Under the pieces are notes generated by a model, which saw nothing but the letters and a program-made list of their open reading frames with translations, searched no databases and was not told the origin of the DNA. A DNA stretch of 64,000 nucleotides, taken from contig NZ_BMTP01000008.1 in NCBI RefSeq assembly GCF_014649735.1, forward strand, positions 124,001-188,000, in the 5' to 3' direction. The stretch comes from Streptomyces lavendofoliae. GTDB taxonomy: Bacteria; Actinomycetota; Actinomycetes; Streptomycetales; Streptomycetaceae. Each line of letters opens with the position of its first letter. Position 1 is the first letter of the stretch. Positions 50,958 through 59,876 of the stretch are shown here, piece by piece. Both the position numbers and the translations under genes were made by a program.

Positions 50958-53294
50958 TTACGGCACGAGCTGTCCGTCGTCGCTCGCGCGCTGCCACGGG
51001 ATCTTCGCACGGCCGGTTTCGCGGCAGCCGGGATTTTCGATGCTGATGCGCGGCAGGACGCGGTCGAGCCAGGCGGGCAGCCACCAGTTGGCGCCGCCGA
51101 GCATGTGCATGAGCGCCGGGACCAGGAGCGTACGGAGGATGAACGCGTCGAGGGCCACGGCGGCGGCCAGCCCGATGCCGAACATCGCGATCACGCGGTC
51201 GCCGGAGAGGACGAACGCCAGGAAGACGGCGATCATGATGACGGCGGCGGAGTTGATGACCCGGCTCGTCTCGGCGAGGCCGACCCGGACGGCCCGCCGG
51301 TTGTCCCCGGTCTCCAGCCACTCCTCGTACATCCGGCTGACCAGGAAGACCTGGTAGTCCATGGAGAGCCCGAAGAGCACCGACACCATGATCACCGGCA
51401 GGAAGGGCTCGATGGGCCCCGCCCGGCCGAGCCCGAGCAGCTCGCTGCCCAGCCCCCACTGGAAGATGGCGACGACCACCCCGAAGGCCGAGGCGACGGC
51501 GGCCACGTTCATCAGGGCCGCCTTCAGCGGGATCCCGACCGAGCGGAAGGCGAGCAGGAGCAACAGGCAGCCCAGGGCGATGACGACGCCGACGAACAGC
51601 GGCAGCTTGCCGATGATGACCTGCGCGAAGTCGTCGTAGCCGGCGGTGACGCCGCCGACGTACACCTGGAGGGAGGTGCCGTCCTCGGCGGTCGGCAGGA
51701 TGTCGTCCCGCAGCCGGTCGACCAGGTCGCTGGTCCGCTGCGACTGCGGCGCGGAGTCGGGCACGACGGTGAGGACGGCGGTGTCGCCGCCGCCGCTGTA
51801 CGTGAGGGGGCCGACCGTCTCCACGCCGCCGGTGGCGCGCAGGGCGCCGGGGAGGGTGGCGAGGGCGAGGCGGTCGTCGGCGCCGTCGAGCTCGGCGACC
51901 AGGGTCAGGGGGCCGTTGACGCCGGGGCCGAAGCCGTCCGCGAGCAGGTCGTACGCCTTGCGCGTGGTGGAGGCGGCCGGATTGTTGCCCTGGTCGGAGG
52001 TTCCGAGGTGGAGGCCGAGCGTGGGCAGGGCGAGGACCAGCATGACCACGGCGGCGACGGCGCCGAGCAGCTTGGGGTGGCGCTCGACGAACGCGGACCA
52101 GCGGGCGGCGAACCCGGTCGGCAGCTCGGGCTCCGGCCCGTGCTCGGCGAGCCGGGCGCGCTCGCGGCGCGACAGGGCCCGCATGCCGATGAACGACAGC
52201 AGCGCGGGCAGCAGGGTCACGGACGCGGCGACCGTGAGGACCACGGTGAGGGAGGCGGCGATGGCGACACCGTTGAGGAAGCCGAGTCGCAGTATCAGCA
52301 TGCCCAGCAGCGCGATGCAGACGGTGGCGCCGGCGAAGACGACGGCCCGGCCGGTGGTGGCGACGGCGTCGCGCACCGCTTCGTCGACCGGGAGGCCGCT
52401 CTTGAGGCCCTTGCGGTGCCGGGTGACGATGAACAGCGCGTAGTCGATGCCGACGCCCAGGCCGATGAGCATGCCCAGCATGGGCGCGAAGTCGGCGACG
52501 GTCATCACATGGCCGAGCAGTCCGATCCCCGCGTAGGCGGTGCCGACGGAGACGAGGGCGGTGGCGATGGGCAGCAGGCTGGCGGCGAGGGAGCCGAAGG
52601 CGAGGAGGAGCACCAGGGCGGCGACGGCGACGCCGACGATCTCGGCGGTGTGGGAGGCCGGTGCCTCGGTGACCGCGACGGCGCCGCCGCCGAGCTCCAC
52701 CTGGACGGCGTCGCTCGCGGCGGCGCGGGCGGTGTCGACGACGGCCCGGATCCGGTCGGGCGGGATCTCGTCGGCGGGCCGGTCGTAGGCGACCGTGGCG
52801 TAGGCGGTGTGCCCGTCCTCGCTGATCCGGCCGGGTTCGAAGACCGGTCCGGCCGGCCCGGGGCGCCCGGCGGAGCCCGGCACGGCACCGGACGCCCCGG
52901 ATCCGGCCCCGGAGAGGGACGCGTGCTGGGGGGCGGTGGTGCCGGCCGCCGGGGCCGGGGGGCCGCCGGGGTCGTACGGGCCGGTGACGGACGCGACGCC
53001 GGGCAGCCCGGCGATCCCGTCGAGCATCGCGCTCATGCGGTCCTGGACGGCGGGCGCGCGGACGCTGCCCTCGGCGGTGTGCCAGACGATGGTGTCGCCG
53101 TCGCCGCCGCGGCCGTGGAAGCCCTCTTCGAGGAGCGTGGTCGCGCGGCCGGATTCGGTGCCGGGGACCTCGTAGTCGTTGGAGTACGCGGAACCGGCGA
53201 TGCCGGAGGCCACCGTGACACCGACCAGGGCGAGAAGCCAGAGCAGGACGGCGGCGAGGCGGTGCCTGACGCACCATCGGGCGAGGGCTGCCAA
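50958..53294 (-). CDS. MMPL/RND-family membrane transporter
   Basis: A 778-residue integral membrane protein of the MmpL class. It has a first membrane helix (~15-33), a large extracytoplasmic domain that includes a Gly/Ala/Pro-rich insertion (~120-150), five to six helices with the GIDYALFIVTRHRKG motif, a second extracytoplasmic domain, and a second helix set with SMDYQVFLVSRMYEEW. Asp-Tyr pairs in both sets are the proton-relay residues of the family. MMPL proteins export lipids or antibiotics. The start is TTG 53294 with AGGGAG upstream. The imperfect palindrome TTACCGGGAACTGCCCGTAA at 53325-53344 lies just upstream and may be an operator. Confidence 0.92.
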   Translation of the reverse strand: MAALARWCVRHRLAAVLLWLLALVGVTVASGIAGSAYSNDYEVPGTESGRATTLLEEGFHGRGGDGDTIVWHTAEGSVRAPAVQDRMSAMLDGIAGLPGVASVTGPYDPGGPPAPAAGTTAPQHASLSGAGSGASGAVPGSAGRPGPAGPVFEPGRISEDGHTAYATVAYDRPADEIPPDRIRAVVDTARAAASDAVQVELGGGAVAVTEAPASHTAEIVGVAVAALVLLLAFGSLAASLLPIATALVSVGTAYAGIGLLGHVMTVADFAPMLGMLIGLGVGIDYALFIVTRHRKGLKSGLPVDEAVRDAVATTGRAVVFAGATVCIALLGMLILRLGFLNGVAIAASLTVVLTVAASVTLLPALLSFIGMRALSRRERARLAEHGPEPELPTGFAARWSAFVERHPKLLGAVAAVVMLVLALPTLGLHLGTSDQGNNPAASTTRKAYDLLADGFGPGVNGPLTLVAELDGADDRLALATLPGALRATGGVETVGPLTYSGGGDTAVLTVVPDSAPQSQRTSDLVDRLRDDILPTAEDGTSLQVYVGGVTAGYDDFAQVIIGKLPLFVGVVIALGCLLLLLAFRSVGIPLKAALMNVAAVASAFGVVVAIFQWGLGSELLGLGRAGPIEPFLPVIMVSVLFGLSMDYQVFLVSRMYEEWLETGDNRRAVRVGLAETSRVINSAAVIMIAVFLAFVLSGDRVIAMFGIGLAAAVALDAFILRTLLVPALMHMLGGANWWLPAWLDRVLPRISIENPGCRETGRAKIPWQRASDDGQLVP

Positions 53295-53461
53295 CGGGTG
53301 TGCTCCCTGAGTGGTTCGTGGTCCTTACCGGGAACTGCCCGTAAAGAACGCAGGACCTACGTACCGCCACTCTGGCAGCCTAAAATGATCGTTTGTCCCT
53401 TTCGTGGTGATACTCACAGCCAAAAAATCACGGTGTGCCCAAGCTCGGGCCATGGATCGCG

Positions 53462-53489
53462 CCCGGCCCGGGCCGTGGCCCGGGCCGGG
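53462..53489 (-). terminator. Hairpin after phospholipase C
   Basis: CCCGGCCCGGGCC (53462-53474) is followed two bases later by its exact complement (53477-53489). It lies 29 bases beyond the phospholipase C stop on the minus strand and would terminate that transcript. Bases 53345-53461 hold the MMPL promoter region and nothing else recognisable. Confidence 0.7.
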
Positions 53490-53517
53490 GCCCGGGCTTC
53501 CGCCCATCCGTGACGGC

Positions 53518-55635
53518 TCAGCCGGAGACGCTGGGGCGCCCGTTCTCGATGTGGCCCATCAGCCGGCGGCGGAAGCCGTCGGGACCCGTGATCTCCAGGT
53601 CGTACCAGCCGTGCGCGTCCCCGGCGGGGTACGCCAGCGTGCGGCTGCGGCCCGCCGGGACGGTGACCTCGCGGGTCCGGGCGGCGAGGCCCGCCGCGTC
53701 GGTGGCGTCGGTGTAGCCGAGGGGACGGACGGTGAAGGTGACCGGCCCGTCCGCACCGGCCGCCAGGGTGAGGTGCAGGTCGCGCCGGTGCGGATCGACG
53801 CGGGAGGACACCTGGGCGCCGCCCGCCGCCCGGCCGGCGAACTCGCGGCGGAAGCCGTTGGGGCCGGTGACCGTGAAGCGGTACGCGCCGCCGGTGACGG
53901 GCACCCGCCATTGCGCGGTGCCCCTGACGTCCAGGTGCTGGGGGGCGGCGAACTCGCCCGCGTACGGGTACAGCGCGAAGGGCGCGTGCGCCGTCCCGGT
54001 GTTGCTGAGGGTGACGGTGACGGCCCCGTCCCGGAGGTGCCCGTACGCGTCCGTCCGGTATGGCAGCGGCCGCGCGGGGCGGGTGCCGGGCTCCTGGACG
54101 GGCATGTTCTGCACCGGCGGCGGCTGGGGGCGCCAGCGGCCGGTGAACGGCGGGATCGGGCCGGGCGGCTCCACCCGCGGCCGCGTGCGGCCGCGGGTGA
54201 AGTCGAAGGCCGACGTCAGGTCGCCGGTGACCCGGCGGCGCCACGGTGTGATGTTGGGCTCCCGGACGCCGGTCCAGGTCTCCAGGAAGCGGATCACCGA
54301 GGTGTGGTCGAAGACCTCGGAGCAGACGTGGCCGCCGACGCTCCAGGGGGAGACGACGAGCAGCGGCACACGGATCCCCAGCCCGGTGGGCAGCCCCTTC
54401 CACCGCTCGTCGGGGTCGGAGACGGGCGGCACCGGTGGCGGGACGTGGTCGAAGAAGCCGTCGTTCTCGTCGTAGTTGATCAGGAGGACGGTGTGCCGCC
54501 AGACCTCGGGGTGGGAGCCCAGGGCGTCCAGCACCTTGTGGACGAGGGTGGCGGAGGCGACCGGGGAGGACGCGCCGGGGTGCTCGGAGTCGGTCGCGGA
54601 CGGCACGAGGTAGGAGACCTCGGGCAGGGTGCCGGCCGCGACGTCCGCCCGGAAGGCGCCGGCGAGGGTGCCGGTGGGGACCCGGCGCAGACCCCGCTCG
54701 AACAGCGACCGCTCCCGGTCGTCGAGCGCGGCGACCCCGTCCTCCAGCGCGGCGAGGAGCCGGGCCCGCTCGGCGGCGTCCTCGGTGTCGCGGACGGCCG
54801 CGTAGAAGGACTCCATGAAGGTGTGGCCGCCGGTCCTGGCCAGGGCCTTGCGGGCGATGTCCTTGAAGGTGGTGAAGAACTCGATGTTGTTGTCGGTGAA
54901 GTTCTCCCACTCCGTGTAGGTCTTCCACGTCCGGCCCGCCCGCTCCAGGCGCTCGGCGTAGGTCGGCCAGGGGTAGCCGGGGTGGGTGCCCTCCGCGTAC
55001 GCGGCGTTGGTGACGGCCCGGCCGCCGTCGGCCTCGTACCCCGTCCAGCCGCTCCACAGGTGGTTGCGGTTGGGGCTGGTGGAGGTGTGGATCGACGAGT
55101 GGTAGGCGTCGCAGATCGTGAACGTGTCGGCCAGCTCGTAGTGCAGCGGGATGTCGTGCCGGTCGTAGTACGCCATCGTCGCGGCCGTCTTCGCGGAGAC
55201 CCAGCCGTCCATCCAGCCGTCCCGCCAGGCCTTGGCGCCACCGCCCCAGGAGTGGTCGAGGTCGCCGATGTACTGGAGGTCCTTCTTCTGCGCCTCGGCC
55301 GCGCCCCGGACGGGGAAGGGCAGGACGGTGCGGCCCAGCGGCCCGGGCTGCTCGAACACCGGCCTGCCGGAGGGCAGTTCGACGGCGTTGCGGTCGCCGA
55401 ACCCGCGGACACCGCGCAGGGTGCCGAAGTAGTGGTCGAAGGAACGGTTCTCCTGCATCAGGATGACGACGTGCCTGACCGCCCGCAGTCCCCCGGCGGG
55501 CGGAGCGGCGGCCATCGCCGCCCGCAGCGAGGGCGGGAGCAGCGATCCGGACGCGGCGGCGCCGAGGGCGCCTCCGCCCAGCGCGAGCATCCTTCGGCGC
55601 GACATGTCCTGCTGCCGCGAAGTGTCCGGTGACAA
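53518..55635 (-). CDS. Phosphocholine-specific phospholipase C, Tat-secreted
   Basis: A 705-residue enzyme with a Tat signal (MSRRRMLALGGGALGAAASG) and a phosphoesterase domain of the acid-phosphatase-C/phospholipase C superfamily. Metal-binding segments are VILMQENRSFDHYFGT, NRNHLWSGW, NYDENDGFFDHV and FDHTSVIRFLE. Two C-terminal DUF756 repeats follow (~485-700). It should hydrolyse phosphatidylcholine or sphingomyelin outside the cell, releasing phosphocholine, often as part of phosphate scavenging. The start is TTG 55635 with GGAGG seven bases upstream; another start is not visible. An inverted repeat lies just upstream. Confidence 0.92.
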   Translation of the reverse strand: MSPDTSRQQDMSRRRMLALGGGALGAAASGSLLPPSLRAAMAAAPPAGGLRAVRHVVILMQENRSFDHYFGTLRGVRGFGDRNAVELPSGRPVFEQPGPLGRTVLPFPVRGAAEAQKKDLQYIGDLDHSWGGGAKAWRDGWMDGWVSAKTAATMAYYDRHDIPLHYELADTFTICDAYHSSIHTSTSPNRNHLWSGWTGYEADGGRAVTNAAYAEGTHPGYPWPTYAERLERAGRTWKTYTEWENFTDNNIEFFTTFKDIARKALARTGGHTFMESFYAAVRDTEDAAERARLLAALEDGVAALDDRERSLFERGLRRVPTGTLAGAFRADVAAGTLPEVSYLVPSATDSEHPGASSPVASATLVHKVLDALGSHPEVWRHTVLLINYDENDGFFDHVPPPVPPVSDPDERWKGLPTGLGIRVPLLVVSPWSVGGHVCSEVFDHTSVIRFLETWTGVREPNITPWRRRVTGDLTSAFDFTRGRTRPRVEPPGPIPPFTGRWRPQPPPVQNMPVQEPGTRPARPLPYRTDAYGHLRDGAVTVTLSNTGTAHAPFALYPYAGEFAAPQHLDVRGTAQWRVPVTGGAYRFTVTGPNGFRREFAGRAAGGAQVSSRVDPHRRDLHLTLAAGADGPVTFTVRPLGYTDATDAAGLAARTREVTVPAGRSRTLAYPAGDAHGWYDLEITGPDGFRRRLMGHIENGRPSVSG

Positions 55636-55655
55636 GCTCGACCTCCCGTCGACGT

Positions 55656-55683
55656 CCCAATGGTCCGCCTGCGAGCCATTGGG
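55656..55683. promoter_or_regulatory. Inverted repeat in the phospholipase C leader
   Basis: CCCAATGG (55656-55663) and CCATTGGG (55676-55683) form 8-bp arms around a 12-base spacer, about 20 bases upstream of the start codon. The spacing suits a dimeric regulator or a leader hairpin next to the ribosome binding site. No convincing pair of PHO boxes (GTTCACC repeats) is seen upstream. Confidence 0.5.
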
Positions 55684-56011
55684 GGGTACGGTCGGGACGC
55701 TAATGAGAGCGGGTGTCGGCGGGAAGACCTCGCGACGACGGCGTGGTGAATGTCCAAGGGGCGAGGCGGCGAGTCCAAGCGTTGTGCCCTCGTTCGCCCC
55801 GCATCACCAGGTTTGTCGGCACGAAGTCATGGCTACTGCACGCCAGATGGGCATGAGCCGCGGAGGCGGGGGCAGAAGGACCAACGCCCCCCCACGGGAC
55901 GACCCCCGGCCCCCGTCACCCTCCCCCCCCGGTGGCGGGAACGCCGGTCCACGGCTCGGCCCCCGCACCCCCTGACGGGTGCGGGGGCCGAGCGCTGCGG
56001 TCCGGGCGGCG
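55684..56011. other. Intergenic region upstream of phospholipase C, with the gatB terminator
   Basis: Bases 55684-55950 hold the leftward promoter region (CATTAG on the minus strand near 55705 is a -10 candidate) and no gene. At 55954-55970 and 55977-55993 is a perfect 17-bp stem (GCTCGGCCCCCGCACCC with its complement, 6-base loop) that terminates the gat operon 18 bases after the gatB stop. Confidence 0.75.
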
Positions 56012-57523
56012 TCAGCCCTCGACGCCGAGCCTCTCCAGGATCAGTTCGCGCACGCGGGCCGCGTCCGCCTGACCCCGGGTGGCCTTCATGACCGCGCCGA
56101 CCAGGGCGCCCGCCGCGGCCACCTTGCCCCCGCGGATCTTGTCGGCGATGGCGGCGTTGGCGGCGATCGCCTCGTCCACGGCCGTACCCAGCGCGCCCTC
56201 GTCGGAGACGACCTTCAGGCCGCGCTTCTCGACGACCGTGTCCGGGTCGCCCTCGCCGGCGAGGACGCCCTCGATCACCTGGCGGGCCAGCTTGTCGTTG
56301 AGGTCGCCGGACGCGACGAGCTCGGTCACCCGGGCGACCTGCGCCGGGGTGATGGGCAGCGCGTCGAGCGACGTACCCGACTCGTTGGCGTTGCGGGCCA
56401 GCTCGCCCATCCACCACTTGCGGGCCTGGTCGGCCGGGGCGCCCGCCTCGGTGGTGGCGACGATCAGGTCGACCGCGCCCGCGTTGAGGATGGACTGCAT
56501 GTCGTGCTCGGAGACGCCCCACTCCTCGCGCAGCCGGTTGCGGCGCACGCGCGGCAGCTCGGGCAGCCCCCCGCGCAGCTCCTCGACCCACTCGCGGGAC
56601 GGGGCCACGGGGACGAGGTCGGGCTCCGGGAAGTACCGGTAGTCCTCGGCCTCCTCCTTCACCCGGCCGGACGTGGTGGAGCCGTCGTCCTCGTGGAAGT
56701 GACGGGTCTCCTGGATGATCGTGCCGCCCGCGTTCAGCACGCCGGCGTGGCGGCTGATCTCGAACCGCACGGCCCGCTCCACCGACCGCAGCGAGTTGAC
56801 GTTCTTCGTCTCCGAACGCGTACCGAACTTCTCGGTGCCGTGCGGGCGCAGCGACAGGTTCACGTCGCAGCGCATCTGGCCCATCTCCATACGGGCCTCG
56901 GAGACGCCGAGGGCCCTGATGAGCTCGCGCAGCTCGGCCACGTACGCCTTGGCGACCTCGGGGGCCCGCTCACCGGCGCCGGTGATCGGCTTGGTGACGA
57001 TCTCGATCAGCGGGATGCCGGCCCGGTTGTAGTCCAGCAGCGAGTGCGAGGCGCCGTGGATCCGGCCGGTGGCACCGCCCACGTGGGTGGACTTGCCGGT
57101 GTCCTCCTCCATGTGGGCGCGCTCGATCTCCACGCGGAAGACCTCGCCGTCCTCCAGCTGGACGTCCAGATAGCCGTTGAAGGCGATCGGCTCGTCGTAC
57201 TGCGAGGTCTGGAAGTTCTTCGGCATGTCCGGATAGAAGTAGTTCTTCCGGGCGAAACGACACCATTCGGCGATCTCGCAGTTGAGCGCGAGGCCGATCT
57301 TGATGGCGGACTCGACGCCGACCGCGTTGACGACGGGGAGCGAGCCGGGCATGCCGAGGCAGGTGGGGCAGGTCTGCGAGTTGGGCTCGGCGCCCAGCTC
57401 TGTCGAACAGCCGCAGAACATCTTGGTCTTGGTGCCGAGTTCGACGTGCACCTCGAGCCCCATGACGGGGTCGTAGGCGGCGAGGGCGTCCTCGTACGAC
57501 ACCAGCTCAGTGATGACGGTCAC
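56012..57523 (-). CDS. gatB: Asp/Glu-tRNA amidotransferase subunit B
   Basis: A 503-residue GatB. It has the N-terminal GatB cradle domain with GLEVHVELGTKTKMFCGCS, PNSQTCPTCLGMPGSLPVVN and its zinc-type cysteines (CGC and CPTC), and KNYFYPDMPKNFQTSQYDEPIAFNG. SLRPHGTEKFGTRSETKNVNSLRSVERAVRFE follows, then the C-terminal YqeY-like helical domain that binds tRNA. With GatA and GatC it converts misacylated Glu-tRNA(Gln) or Asp-tRNA(Asn) to the amide. The start is ATG 57523. It ends the gat gene group, separated from gatA by a small membrane gene. A strong hairpin follows. Confidence 0.97.
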   Translation of the reverse strand: MTVITELVSYEDALAAYDPVMGLEVHVELGTKTKMFCGCSTELGAEPNSQTCPTCLGMPGSLPVVNAVGVESAIKIGLALNCEIAEWCRFARKNYFYPDMPKNFQTSQYDEPIAFNGYLDVQLEDGEVFRVEIERAHMEEDTGKSTHVGGATGRIHGASHSLLDYNRAGIPLIEIVTKPITGAGERAPEVAKAYVAELRELIRALGVSEARMEMGQMRCDVNLSLRPHGTEKFGTRSETKNVNSLRSVERAVRFEISRHAGVLNAGGTIIQETRHFHEDDGSTTSGRVKEEAEDYRYFPEPDLVPVAPSREWVEELRGGLPELPRVRRNRLREEWGVSEHDMQSILNAGAVDLIVATTEAGAPADQARKWWMGELARNANESGTSLDALPITPAQVARVTELVASGDLNDKLARQVIEGVLAGEGDPDTVVEKRGLKVVSDEGALGTAVDEAIAANAAIADKIRGGKVAAAGALVGAVMKATRGQADAARVRELILERLGVEG

Positions 57524-57537
57524 GGAAAACCTCCCTC

Positions 57538-57777
57538 TCAGCCGAACAGGACGTCGTCGTCGCCGACGCGCTTCAGCTCGCGCACCAGGATGGCGAGGCC
57601 GGTCGCGATGGCGGCGGCGGACACGACGGCGTCGATCAGCAGCAGCATGTCGCTCTCGCCGTGCGCCTTGCGCGCCTGCTTGACCACGCTGAGCGCGCCG
57701 AAGGCGGTGGTGCCGATGGACAGGTACGTTCCGGCCCGGGACTTCCTGAAGCCCTTGGCCTTGGTCAGTGCGCTCAC
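57538..57777 (-). CDS. Small membrane protein between gatA and gatB
   Basis: A 79-residue protein: a basic N-terminus (SALTKAKGFRKSRAGTYLS), a moderately hydrophobic segment (TTAFGALSVVKQARKA), a second hydrophobic segment (LLLIDAVVSAAAIATGLAILV), and an acidic end. Two short membrane passes are likely. The start is GTG 57777 with GGAGA six bases upstream; a longer frame from 57822 has a proline-rich, unlikely start. It lies 14 bases before gatB and 118 bases after gatA, so it is on the gat transcript. No function is known to me; a role in translation is not implied by its sequence. Confidence 0.78.
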   Translation of the reverse strand: MSALTKAKGFRKSRAGTYLSIGTTAFGALSVVKQARKAHGESDMLLLIDAVVSAAAIATGLAILVRELKRVGDDDVLFG

Positions 57778-57895
57778 TGTGTCTCTCCGTTCTCCCCCGG
57801 GGCTGCCGCCCGGGAGGGGCACCCGTCTCCGCCCGCGCGGCGCAGAGGTGCGGATTTCGTCGTCATCTGCGGCCGGGCGGCCGCGCGTGCGTCGC

Positions 57896-59389
<1,494 letters not shown>

Positions 59390-59390
59390 G

Positions 59391-59687
59391 TCAGTCCTCC
59401 CCCAGGATCTGCGGCACCTTGAAACGCTGCTGCTCCTGGGCGGGCGCGCCGGAGAGCGCCTGCTCGGGGGTGAGCGAGGGACGGACCTCGTCCGCGCGCA
59501 TGACGTTGGTCAGCGGCAGCGGGTGGGAGGTCGGGGGTACGTCTTGGTCGGCGACCTCGGAGACGCGGGCGACCGCGCCGATGATGTCGTCGAGCTGTCC
59601 GGCGAAGTGGTCGAGCTCTTCGTCCTTCAGCTCAAGACGTGCCAGCCGGGCGAGGTGGGCGACCTCCTCGCGCGTGATGCCAGGCAT
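59391..59687 (-). CDS. gatC: Asp/Glu-tRNA amidotransferase subunit C
   Basis: A 98-residue GatC with the normal pattern MPGITREEVAHLARLARLELKDEEL and a C-terminal LTPEQALSGAPAQEQQRFKVPQIL. GatC wraps around GatA and holds it to GatB. It is the first gene of the gat operon; ATG 59687 is preceded by GAGGATC. On the minus strand TTAACG and TAGGAT, spaced by about 19 bases around 59757-59730, are a plausible -35/-10 pair. The ending RFKVPQILGED is typical. Confidence 0.95.
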   Translation of the reverse strand: MPGITREEVAHLARLARLELKDEELDHFAGQLDDIIGAVARVSEVADQDVPPTSHPLPLTNVMRADEVRPSLTPEQALSGAPAQEQQRFKVPQILGED

Positions 59688-59810
59688 GCAGCGATCCTCA
59701 GGGGTGAGTGTGATGGTTTTGGCCCAATCCTATGGGTCGGGGGCCCGTGGCCGTTAAACGGTTTGCCCCGGGCGCACCGCCGACGCCGCGCGCGGCCATC
59801 CGGCGCGGGC

Positions 59811-59876
59811 CGTGCGGTCGCCCTCCGAGGGCCGTGCGGTCGCGCTGCGGGGGGCGTGCGGTCGCGCTGCGGGGGG
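59811..59876. repeat. Three 22-bp tandem repeats abutting the rmdB stop codon
   Basis: Units start at 59811, 59833 and 59855 with the shared core CGTGCGGTCGC; units two and three are nearly identical (CGTGCGGTCGCGCTGCGGGGGG) and unit one is diverged. The array ends exactly where the rmdB stop codon begins (59877). The 66 bases are G/C-rich and may form secondary structure at the 3' end of the mRNA. Confidence 0.8.

Noticed and set aside
55684..55770. PHO box upstream of phospholipase C
   Set aside because: Only one weak ATTCACC-like unit is visible; PhoP sites need at least two direct repeats.
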